A stretch of 6,890 nucleotides of DNA, taken from contig DHPI01000041.1 of NCBI GenBank assembly GCA_002407865.1, positions 1 to 6,890 on the forward strand, read 5' to 3'. Below, in pieces: positions 1 to 5,567 of this stretch; position 1 is the stretch's first letter; every line of letters starts with the position of its first letter. The notes beneath the pieces are model-generated. The model had not been told where the DNA came from, searched no databases, and worked only from the letters and a program-made list of their open reading frames with translations. This DNA is from Spirochaetia bacterium UBA5368. GTDB lineage: Bacteria; Spirochaetota; UBA4802; UBA5368. The position numbers and the translations under genes were made by a program.

Positions 1-122
1 CCCCTAAAATTAATCTGCTACCCGAAAAAAATATAGTACTATATAAATTAATATGTTGAAATATATATTTTAATATATTAAATATCGTCTATATATCATA
101 CAATAATATATGGAGGAGCAAT
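1..122 (+). promoter_or_regulatory. AT-rich leader and possible promoter of the acyl-CoA synthetase gene
   Basis: This stretch is almost entirely A and T, in sharp contrast to the roughly even base composition of the genes that follow. It holds two perfect 14-bp palindromes, ATATAGTACTATAT at 31-44 and TTTAATATATTAAA at 69-82. A -35-like TTGAAA at 56-61 is followed after 16-17 bp by weak -10-like hexamers at 78-84, so a start site near position 90 is possible but not well defined. A strong ribosome binding site, GGAGG at 112-116, lies 6 bp before the ATG at 123. Palindromes arise easily in such AT-rich DNA, so an operator role is inference. Confidence 0.4.
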
Positions 123-2081
123 ATGGGCGATACGGACAAAGTATATAACTATCAGGGGCCGAAATCCGAAGTAATAGAAAATTTCATGAGTGAGAATCAA
201 AGCACGGTCCATATGTTTTATGCCACCGTAAAAAAATACGGAGAAAGACCGGCGCAGAAATTCAAGTTGAACGGAGAGTATCAGGTTTTGACGTACCGTG
301 ATTTTGCCGACCGTGTCGAGGCATTCGCGCATGGATTCATGGCGCTTGGCCTGAAAAAAGGCGACTGTATGAGCATCATGGCGGGCACCAGCCCCTTCTG
401 GGACTGGGCCGATTACGGAGGTAGGGCTGCGGGGTGTATCGTCGGCACCATATATCCCACCAGTTCGAATGAGGAGATCGTCACAATCGCGAACGATTCA
501 GATGTGCAGTGTCTGTGCGTGGGAAACGAGGAGTTGTTAGAAAAGATTCTCGGTGTAAAAAGTAAAATACCGACACTGAAATCAATCATAGTGCTTGATC
601 CCGCCTATGCGGGCAGCACTGATGGCGTCCTGAGCGCGGAAAAGCTGAATGAAATTGGGCGTGAGTACCGTTCGAAGAATCCCGCAGAGTACGAATCACG
701 CTGGACATCGCTTCGCCATGAGGATCCCGCGAGCATTCTGTATACGTCGGGAACTACGGGCAACCTCAAGGGCTGTATGCTGACGCACAAGAACATCCTT
801 GCCGCGACGCTTGCCGTGTTGCAGACTGCCATCTGGGGCGGCCACCCCTTTTGCTGTGAGGATGTCGCATTTTCGGTATTGCCGCTGAGCCATAACTGGA
901 ACCGTTTTGACAATCATAGCAGCTGCATCGCCTACGGCGGTCTTATCGGCTATGCCGAAAGTCCTAAGACGCTCATACAGAATTTCCAGGAGATCAAACC
1001 GACGTTTCTCATGATGGTGGCCCGGCTCTGGGACAGGGTGTTCGAAGGCGTAAAGGCGCTCATTACCTCCACGCCTGAGGGAAAGGAGACGTTCGAATGG
1101 GCCATGGAAGTCGGCCGCAGGGTGTTTGAACAGCGGGAGGACGAAAACGGTGTTGTCGATCTGACCGCTGATCCGACCGCAAATATCGATGTGGCATTGA
1201 AGGAGGATTTTCTAAAAGCCGATGCGGAGGTATTTTCCATTTTCCGCAATGTGTTTGGCGGTCGAATCAAATTTGCCTATTCGGGCGGCTCGCTTTTGCC
1301 TGCCGACTTGCAGCGCAACTATTGGTCCATGAACTTTCCACTGCTTGACGGCTGGGGGCTTACCGAAACGACGTCGGGAATCTGCATGATTCAGCCGCGC
1401 TGCGCCAGGATAGGCTGGCTCTCCCCTGATTTCGAGGGGCCGAACGCTGAAGGCAAACTTGATGATGACGGTGAAATCCTGGTACGCGGTGATGCAGTGA
1501 TAAAAGAATATTTCAAGAAACCGCAGGATACTGCCGCAAGTTTTACCCCTGACGGCTGGTTTAGAACCGGCGACATTGGGGAGATGGAACATGGTTACTT
1601 GCGAATTATCGACAGAAAAAAGAGCATCATTGTACTGGATACGGGAAAAAATGTCTCCCCCGCGCATGTTGAACTTAAGTTCGCCAATTGCCCCATTATC
1701 GACCAGTTGGTGGTTCTTGGCGACGATAGAAAATATATTACGGCGCTTATTGTGCCCGCATACGATGTCATTATTACGATGTTCAAAAACAAAGGCATAG
1801 TCTTTGACGAATCGAAGTTGGTATACGCAACCCTCAACGGCATCAATACCTGCATTGAAGTCGGCGACGATCTTGTGGCACATCCGGAGCTTGTAGAAAT
1901 GATTGACCGCGAGGTGCGGAAGGCCAATAGCGAGCTCTCCGATTTCGAAGCGATTAAGCGATATCATATCCTTCCGAGGAAGCTCACGGAGGAGCGCGGC
2001 GAAATAACGCCCACGCTCAAGGTGAAAAACAGGGTGGTGCGGAAGAATTACGCAGTTGAGATCGACAATTTATATAAGTAG
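123..2081 (+). CDS. AMP-forming long-chain acyl-CoA synthetase (FadD-like)
   Basis: Probable long-chain fatty acid:CoA ligase. The family activates a carboxylic acid with ATP to an acyl-adenylate and then transfers it to CoA, feeding beta-oxidation or lipid synthesis at the cytoplasmic side of the membrane. The 652-residue length fits the family. Adenylation motifs appear in order: the P-loop YTSGTTGNLKG at 207-217, LPLSH at 253-257, GWGLTE at 410-415 with Glu415, the DGWFRTGD motif at 477-484 whose Asp binds the ATP ribose, DRKK at 497-500 at the hinge to the C-terminal domain, and a C-terminal TPTLKVKN segment at 629-636 carrying the likely catalytic Lys633. The P-loop has Asn214 where Pro is usual. 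There is no signal peptide or clear membrane segment. GGAGG lies 6 bp before the ATG. It stands alone, converging on the TatT-like gene. Chain-length preference cannot be read from the sequence; an aromatic or branched acid substrate is possible. Confidence 0.93.
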   Translation: MGDTDKVYNYQGPKSEVIENFMSENQSTVHMFYATVKKYGERPAQKFKLNGEYQVLTYRDFADRVEAFAHGFMALGLKKGDCMSIMAGTSPFWDWADYGGRAAGCIVGTIYPTSSNEEIVTIANDSDVQCLCVGNEELLEKILGVKSKIPTLKSIIVLDPAYAGSTDGVLSAEKLNEIGREYRSKNPAEYESRWTSLRHEDPASILYTSGTTGNLKGCMLTHKNILAATLAVLQTAIWGGHPFCCEDVAFSVLPLSHNWNRFDNHSSCIAYGGLIGYAESPKTLIQNFQEIKPTFLMMVARLWDRVFEGVKALITSTPEGKETFEWAMEVGRRVFEQREDENGVVDLTADPTANIDVALKEDFLKADAEVFSIFRNVFGGRIKFAYSGGSLLPADLQRNYWSMNFPLLDGWGLTETTSGICMIQPRCARIGWLSPDFEGPNAEGKLDDDGEILVRGDAVIKEYFKKPQDTAASFTPDGWFRTGDIGEMEHGYLRIIDRKKSIIVLDTGKNVSPAHVELKFANCPIIDQLVVLGDDRKYITALIVPAYDVIITMFKNKGIVFDESKLVYATLNGINTCIEVGDDLVAHPELVEMIDREVRKANSELSDFEAIKRYHILPRKLTEERGEITPTLKVKNRVVRKNYAVEIDNLYK

Positions 2082-2093
2082 TATTTATGATGC

Positions 2094-2135
2094 ACATCCC
2101 GGCATGCGAACGATGGCGTCCGCCTGCCGGGATGT
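2094..2135 (+). terminator. Hairpin after the acyl-CoA synthetase gene, terminator-like
   Basis: A perfect 11-bp inverted repeat, ACATCCCGGCA at 2094-2104 and TGCCGGGATGT at 2125-2135, starts 12 bp after the stop codon. The loop is 20 nt and contains a small GGCG/CGCC pairing. Only a short TATTTG follows, so the U-tract of a classic intrinsic terminator is missing. It may act as a weak terminator or as a 3'-end stabiliser, and it could work on either strand. Confidence 0.55.
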
Positions 2136-2151
2136 ATTTGATGGCATATCT

Positions 2152-2181
2152 GCAACTGAACTGATCCTTAGATTCAGTTGC
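2152..2181 (-). terminator. Hairpin directly after the TatT-like gene
   Basis: A perfect 9-bp inverted repeat, GCAACTGAA at 2152-2160 and TTCAGTTGC at 2173-2181, has a 12-nt loop. Its edge is one base from the stop codon of the minus-strand gene. No T-run follows on either strand, so the terminator role is inferred from its position at a convergent gene end. Confidence 0.5.
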
Positions 2182-2182
2182 G

Positions 2183-3025
2183 TCATTTAAAATACGTATG
2201 CATGTTTCGCAGCATTTCCCTTGCGCTGCTCTGGAAGAAGACGTTCCACGCGTACGGCGAATCCAGCATGTGCGGGTCCTGGGCGATGACCCATTCGAGG
2301 TCTTCCCTGAACGCTTTTCTATTTTCCATTTTCGTGTACAAAAAGCGTGCCCGGCAATACCGCGCGAAAAGTCTTTTTGGTCCCGCTTTGACCGCACGCG
2401 CGTAGAAATCGGCCGCTTTTGCGGTATCCCCGCCTAACAATTGCGGCAGTAACGCATAGTAGCCCGCCATAAACACGAGCGGGTGCCCGCCATCGAAGGT
2501 CGGGTTTATTTCCATCATGCGTTCAGCGACTTTTCGCGCCTTTACCGCCAGCGAAATTTTCATAAGTTTCCCAATTCTCCCGAAGCATTCTTTGTAATAC
2601 GCGCCGTATCCGAAGCTCCAGTATGCTATGGCGTGCATCTCCCGTTCCGTAAGCGCGCGGCATGCCTTCTCGACAGGCTCACCGTTTTCGATGAGCGCCT
2701 TGTATGGGTGGTTTGTTTCCATCGCGCGCTCGCACGATCGTATCTGCGCAAGATAGTACTGTTCCTTCTCGGGGATGCTGTGCGAATAGGCGAAACCCAT
2801 GAGCTGGTAATATCTGCCCAGGCTCCAGAGCGCCTCGTAGTTATCGGGATCGATTCTGAGCACGTCGAGGTAGGTGTCAATCAGTTCCAGCACCCTGTCT
2901 TTGGTGTCGGCCTGCCGAATCAGCCGTTTCGCCCTTGAAAGCAGCATCATGACATCGCTTTGAACCGTTGTCTTTTTTATCTCTCTCCAGTCTTCTTCTT
3001 TCTTTAAGTGCGCACTTGATTTCAT
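2183..3025 (-). CDS. TatT-like (TRAP transporter T-component) helical-repeat protein
   Basis: A 280-residue, all-helical protein resembling the TRAP transporter T-component (TatT) family, typified by the spirochaete protein Tp0956. Those are TPR-like proteins thought to assist periplasmic ligand uptake with a P-component partner. Supporting features are repeat-like segments such as VLRIDPDNYEALWSLGRYYQ (55-74), the AIAYWSFGYGAY stretch (132-143), MEINPTFDGGHP (171-182), and the family-like LLPQLLGGDTAKAADFYARA run (192-211) with its GGD, followed by AQDP (248-251). Family assignment is by pattern recall. From the chosen start there is no signal peptide or lipobox, unusual for a family normally exported. 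The ATG at 3025 is chosen because AAGGAGG lies 5 bp before it. An in-frame GTG at 3127 would add 34 residues with a modest hydrophobic stretch (SSVLFLSWYAY) but has no good ribosome site. No TRAP permease genes are in the window. Confidence 0.72.
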   Translation of the reverse strand: MKSSAHLKKEEDWREIKKTTVQSDVMMLLSRAKRLIRQADTKDRVLELIDTYLDVLRIDPDNYEALWSLGRYYQLMGFAYSHSIPEKEQYYLAQIRSCERAMETNHPYKALIENGEPVEKACRALTEREMHAIAYWSFGYGAYYKECFGRIGKLMKISLAVKARKVAERMMEINPTFDGGHPLVFMAGYYALLPQLLGGDTAKAADFYARAVKAGPKRLFARYCRARFLYTKMENRKAFREDLEWVIAQDPHMLDSPYAWNVFFQSSAREMLRNMHTYFK

Positions 3026-3030
3026 GGCTC

Positions 3031-3037
3031 CCTCCTT
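3031..3037 (-). promoter_or_regulatory. Shine-Dalgarno site fixing the TatT-like start
   Basis: On the minus strand this reads AAGGAGG, a full-length anti-16S match, five bases before the ATG at 3025. It decides the start in favour of this ATG over the upstream GTG at 3127, which lacks a comparable site. Confidence 0.85.
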
Positions 3038-3162
3038 AAATAGTTGGGCCCTGCCGTGACGCGAGAACGCGGGATATGCATACCAGGATAGAAAAAGAAC
3101 GGATGAAGCAAAAGGAGAACGGTTCACAGCGCGGTTACGTCCGGCGCGGGTCTGTGTACTTC

Positions 3163-3191
3163 AATGTAGTGAGAGGCGTGGAAATCGTCAA
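3163..3191 (-). promoter_or_regulatory. Sigma70-type promoter for the TatT-like gene
   Basis: On the minus strand TTGACG (3191-3186), a 17-bp spacer and TACATT (3168-3163) make a strong sigma70 match. Transcription would start near 3156, giving a leader of about 130 nt before the ATG at 3025. That start site also lies about 29 nt before the alternative GTG at 3127, so it does not by itself rule out the longer protein. The rest of the 250-bp gap (3026-3275) shows no other gene and no clear terminator for the hydrolase upstream. Confidence 0.65.
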
Positions 3192-3275
3192 ATAAACGGG
3201 GCAACGTCGCATCGCCGGTTGTTTCGTTTCAGATCCGATCAACGTCTGGAAATTATAACTGGAAAAATGTCTGTC

Positions 3276-4085
3276 TCATTGCAATTTCATTTCAAGCAGC
3301 GACCGTACAAGATTACGAGTAGAAAACTGGGCGTCGGTAAATTTCGCGAAATCGTGCTCGCCGCCGAATTCATCATTTATTATTTCTTCGATGGTGCGCG
3401 CATTCCGCGCCATCGCCTGTACCTTTTCCGCGAGATTAGAAATATATTCAATGAACGATGTAAGCGCGTTTCTGCCGTCTTCTATAATTTTGCCCACCGA
3501 TGTGAAAAGCACAAGCCGTTCACCCGCCTCGCGTAAAATGAGCCGGCAGGATTTTATAATCTCACCAATGTTTTCTTCTGGACGTATAAATTTCGGGTTT
3601 CCGCGGGCAAAGATGTCGCCGGTAAAGCACCATCCTTTCGTCATCTCCATCAGGGCAATGTGGCCGGCGCAGTGCCCCGGCGTTTCGATAATATGGAATT
3701 CGTGCAGGGCGGTGTGAATGCTGCCCGAAATGGGGCGAACCGTTGTCGGCACGGGATACCCCCAGGCGATTTCCTGGTAGGGATAGAGCGTTGGTTTTTG
3801 TGCTATCAACGGAACGGTGTCCGGGTGGGCGAAAACATCGATGCCGAATTTTTGCATGATGTCGTGATTGCCGCCGATGTGGTCTTCATGGTAATGCGTG
3901 TTGACGGCCATTCGGAGATTTTTCCATGTCAGGAAGGAGGCGAGTTCGCCGGATGTATCGCTGCATCCTGTGTCGATAAGCAGGCCGTCAACGAGATATG
4001 CGGCGACCCAGTAGACGGGCGAGCCGTTCAGTTCCCTGCTCATTTTTATTTGGATAATTCCTTCATATTCATGTGTTTCAATCAT
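3276..4085 (-). CDS. Metallo-beta-lactamase-fold hydrolase lacking the usual last metal histidine
   Basis: A 269-residue MBL-fold metallo-hydrolase. The family hydrolyses esters, thioesters, lactams or phosphodiesters with one or two metal ions; the substrate here is unknown. Visible in order: LLIDTG at 35-40, the signature THYHEDH with His64, His66, Asp68 and His69, TPGHCAGH with His138, and TGD with the bridging Asp157. The final histidine, normally in a PGHG-like motif, is replaced by LFTSVGK (193-199), so one expected ligand is absent. A helical C-terminal tail of about 70 residues (200-269) follows, perhaps for dimerisation or substrate binding. No signal peptide is seen, so it is probably cytoplasmic. 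AGGAA (4097-4093) lies 7 bp before the ATG. The gene is 81 bp downstream of marR and has its own promoter, whose -10 is covered by a MarR-type palindrome. Confidence 0.88.
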   Translation of the reverse strand: MIETHEYEGIIQIKMSRELNGSPVYWVAAYLVDGLLIDTGCSDTSGELASFLTWKNLRMAVNTHYHEDHIGGNHDIMQKFGIDVFAHPDTVPLIAQKPTLYPYQEIAWGYPVPTTVRPISGSIHTALHEFHIIETPGHCAGHIALMEMTKGWCFTGDIFARGNPKFIRPEENIGEIIKSCRLILREAGERLVLFTSVGKIIEDGRNALTSFIEYISNLAEKVQAMARNARTIEEIINDEFGGEHDFAKFTDAQFSTRNLVRSLLEMKLQ

Positions 4086-4126
4086 GGTCGAGTTCCTGTT
4101 GTGCGTGGCGCCCCTAATGCGCCGTT

Positions 4127-4140
4127 GTTTTGTACAAAAC
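4127..4140. promoter_or_regulatory. Probable MarR operator at the MBL hydrolase promoter
   Basis: GTTTTGTACAAAAC is a perfect 14-bp palindrome, followed on the plus strand by TATA. It is nearly identical to the palindrome at 4600-4613 in front of marR. It overlaps the predicted -10 element of the hydrolase promoter, so a bound dimer would block RNA polymerase. MarR proteins bind palindromes of this size as dimers; the pairing with this MarR is inference from position and duplication. Confidence 0.7.
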
Positions 4141-4156
4141 TATATACTGCTGACAA
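4129..4156 (-). promoter_or_regulatory. Promoter of the MBL hydrolase gene
   Basis: On the minus strand TTGTCA (4156-4151), a 16-bp spacer and TACAAA (4134-4129) give a plausible sigma70 promoter in the short gap after marR. The predicted start near 4122 leaves a leader of about 37 nt holding the AGGAA ribosome site. The -10 lies inside the 4127-4140 palindrome. Confidence 0.5.
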
Positions 4157-4166
4157 TCGCGATGCG

Positions 4167-4595
4167 TCAGACGTTGCGGTACACCCTGCCAATCAGTTTG
4201 AACAGCGCATCCTTTTCATAGTCACTAAGCCCGTTAAAAAGCCTTGCGTTCATGGCGCGGGATATAGCGAAAAGCGCCGGCCTCATTTTTTTCGATTTCG
4301 GCGTCAGCATGATCGTCACAACACGCCTGTCGTCATTGTTTTTTGCCTTCACGACATACCCGTTACGTTCGAGACAGTTGATTGCCGTAGAAATTGTCGA
4401 TTTGTCTTTCATCGTATAGCGCGCGACATCCTGCATGGAGAGAGGGCCCTTCCTGTCGAGAACATAAAGTATGTCGCCGTACGCCGGCGTTATGTTTTCG
4501 ATGTCAAGAGTGGCCATTTCAGCTTCAAGAAAGGAAAACAGACGCTGACGTATTTTCGACAATACGTATAAAAAGTTTTCCGCATTTACCTTCAT
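4167..4595 (-). CDS. MarR-family transcriptional regulator
   Basis: A 142-residue winged-helix regulator of typical MarR length. MarR dimers usually repress their own and neighbouring genes and release DNA when they bind a small ligand or are oxidised. The winged helix-turn-helix runs from about residue 36 to 100: PLSMQDVARYTMKDKSTIST (51-70) spans the helix-turn-helix, AINCLERNGYV leads out of the recognition helix, and NDDRRVVTIMLT (87-98) is the wing with the family-typical DDRR. Flanking helices (5-30 and 101-141) would form the dimer interface. There is one cysteine, Cys74, within the DNA-binding region. The ATG at 4595 is chosen because the domain begins just inside it and the promoter ends just before it; upstream in-frame codons would run through the promoter. 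There is no Shine-Dalgarno site, consistent with leaderless translation. Palindromes lie on both sides of the gene, implying autoregulation and control of the hydrolase. Confidence 0.92.
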   Translation of the reverse strand: MKVNAENFLYVLSKIRQRLFSFLEAEMATLDIENITPAYGDILYVLDRKGPLSMQDVARYTMKDKSTISTAINCLERNGYVVKAKNNDDRRVVTIMLTPKSKKMRPALFAISRAMNARLFNGLSDYEKDALFKLIGRVYRNV

Positions 4596-4599
4596 AATG

Positions 4600-4613
4600 G
4601 TTTTATACAAAAC
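4600..4613. promoter_or_regulatory. Probable MarR operator at the marR promoter
   Basis: GTTTTATACAAAAC is a 14-bp palindrome imperfect only at one central pair. It matches the site at 4127-4140 in 13 of 14 positions, and both continue with TAT on the plus strand. It covers the -10 hexamer of the marR promoter and ends five bases before the start codon, the expected place for an autorepression site. Confidence 0.72.
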
Positions 4614-4630
4614 TATTATGCGCGTGTCAA
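4602..4630 (-). promoter_or_regulatory. Strong marR promoter predicting a leaderless mRNA
   Basis: On the minus strand TTGACA (4630-4625), a perfect -35, is followed by a 17-bp spacer and TATAAA (4607-4602). Only six bases (ACCATT) separate the -10 from the ATG, so the usual start site coincides with the A of ATG at 4595. No ribosome binding site is present. Confidence 0.7.
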
Positions 4631-4678
4631 GTCTTTTCGACAGCAGCCGGTGGACGGTAACGCCGCGACAGGCGCGGT

Positions 4679-4694
4679 TTGTATCCGCATACAA
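4679..4694. promoter_or_regulatory. Palindrome just upstream of the alpha/beta hydrolase promoter
   Basis: TTGTAT-CCGC-ATACAA is a perfect 6-bp inverted repeat with a 4-bp spacer, ending three bases before the -35 of the rightward promoter and lying between the two divergent promoters. The left flank reads GGTTTGTA, close to the GTTTTGTA half-site of the MarR palindromes, but the spacing differs. It could be an activator site, a weaker MarR site or a site for another regulator. Confidence 0.45.
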
Positions 4695-4697
4695 TGA

Positions 4698-4726
4698 TTG
4701 ACGGAAAGAAAACAATACGGTACAAT
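4698..4726 (+). promoter_or_regulatory. Sigma70 promoter of the alpha/beta hydrolase operon
   Basis: TTGACG at 4698-4703, a 17-bp spacer and TACAAT at 4721-4726 closely match the sigma70 consensus. Transcription should start near 4733, about 36 nt before the GTG at 4769. A short inverted repeat, TGGTA at 4735-4739 and TACCA at 4749-4753, lies at the start of the transcript, but its 5-bp arms are too short to call an operator. Confidence 0.75.
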
Positions 4727-4768
4727 AGAGGGTGTGGTATGGCAAAATTACCATAAGGAGAGTGCACG

Positions 4769-5536
4769 GTGAAAAGAACACTGCTGATGATACACGGCAT
4801 GATGTGCAGCCCCGCCGTGTGGGACAACTACCGGGGCTTTTTCGAGAGCCGCGGGTATAGATGCATAACACCGGCGCTGCGCTATCATGACGCGGCGCAT
4901 AACGATCAGCCTGATGCGCGGCTTGGAACGGCCGGCATCGAGGATTATGCCGATGACATGGAAAAAATAATCGGCTCGCTGCCGTCGCCGCCGGTGCTCA
5001 TGGGCCATTCGATGGGGGGACTGATTGCGCAGATGCTTGCGGCCAGGGGAAAGGCGGCGGCCGCGGTGCTTCTTACCCCGGCATCGCCGCGCGGCGTTTT
5101 CAATCTGCGCTATTCGGTGATAAAAAGCTTCGCCGCCGTGATGTCGAAGTGGAAATGGTATGAACGCCCCTTCCGGTTAGGGTTCAATGCAATGGCGTAC
5201 GCGATGTTGAATTGTATGCCGCCGGAGAAACAGAGGGAGATTTACTCGCAGTCGGTGTACGAATCGGGCAGGGCTGCCTTTCAGATAGGCATGTGGTTTT
5301 TCGACAAAAAAAAATCTACAAAGGTCGATTATTCATCAGTAAAATGTCCAATCCTTGTGATTGCCGGAAAAAAAGATCGTATCGTCCCGGCAGGGGTTGT
5401 GCGCAGCAACGCGGGCAGGTATGCTGCCGCGGAGTATGTCGAACTGGAAAATCATGCGCACTGGGTGCTTGGCGAGCCGGGATGGGAAACAATCGCCGGC
5501 CGCATTCTCGCGTGGATGGATGCAAACGTCACGTGA
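4769..5536 (+). CDS. Alpha/beta-fold hydrolase (GTG start)
   Basis: A 255-residue soluble alpha/beta hydrolase of the lipase/esterase/lysophospholipase-like group, normal single-domain length. A catalytic triad can be read: Ser81 in the nucleophile elbow GHSMGG (79-84), Asp203 in GKKDRIVP (200-207), and His231 in ENHAHWVLGEPGW (227-239). LLMIHGMM (5-12) supplies the oxyanion-hole HG after the first strands. A helical cap lies around 110-180, rich in Trp, Tyr and Met, which suggests a hydrophobic substrate. No signal peptide is evident. The start is GTG, chosen because AAGGAG at 4755-4760 lies 8 bp before it and the domain begins immediately. It is transcribed divergently from marR and is followed 31 bp later by a DJ-1 family gene, probably in one operon. 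Substrate is unknown; esterase, thioesterase or lipase activity would each fit. Confidence 0.9.
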   Translation: MKRTLLMIHGMMCSPAVWDNYRGFFESRGYRCITPALRYHDAAHNDQPDARLGTAGIEDYADDMEKIIGSLPSPPVLMGHSMGGLIAQMLAARGKAAAAVLLTPASPRGVFNLRYSVIKSFAAVMSKWKWYERPFRLGFNAMAYAMLNCMPPEKQREIYSQSVYESGRAAFQIGMWFFDKKKSTKVDYSSVKCPILVIAGKKDRIVPAGVVRSNAGRYAAAEYVELENHAHWVLGEPGWETIAGRILAWMDANVT

Positions 5537-5567
5537 TGGCGCGGGCGCGGCGGACAGGAGGTATGCT

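Noticed and set aside
1212..1967. A 251-codon open frame on the minus strand inside the acyl-CoA synthetase gene
   Set aside because: It is antisense to a gene with all adenylation motifs and has no recognisable domain, so it is a compositional by-product.
3660..4571. A 303-codon open frame on the plus strand opposite the MBL and marR genes
   Set aside because: It overlaps two well-supported minus-strand genes with clear domain motifs, and its translation shows no family features. It is a shadow frame.
4735..4755. Inverted repeat TGGTA-N9-TACCA at the start of the alpha/beta hydrolase transcript
   Set aside because: Five-base arms are expected by chance, and there is no second copy. It is noted only as a weak candidate.
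4596..4871. Longer marR version starting about 92 codons upstream
   Set aside because: The added residues run through the promoter, operator and the opposite-strand hydrolase start, and resemble no MarR N-terminus. The ATG at 4595 fits family length.
5361..5567. Longer DJ-1 version with 69 extra N-terminal residues
   Set aside because: The extension overlaps the alpha/beta hydrolase coding region in another frame, and AGGAGG sits 6 bp before the ATG at 5568, right at the domain start.
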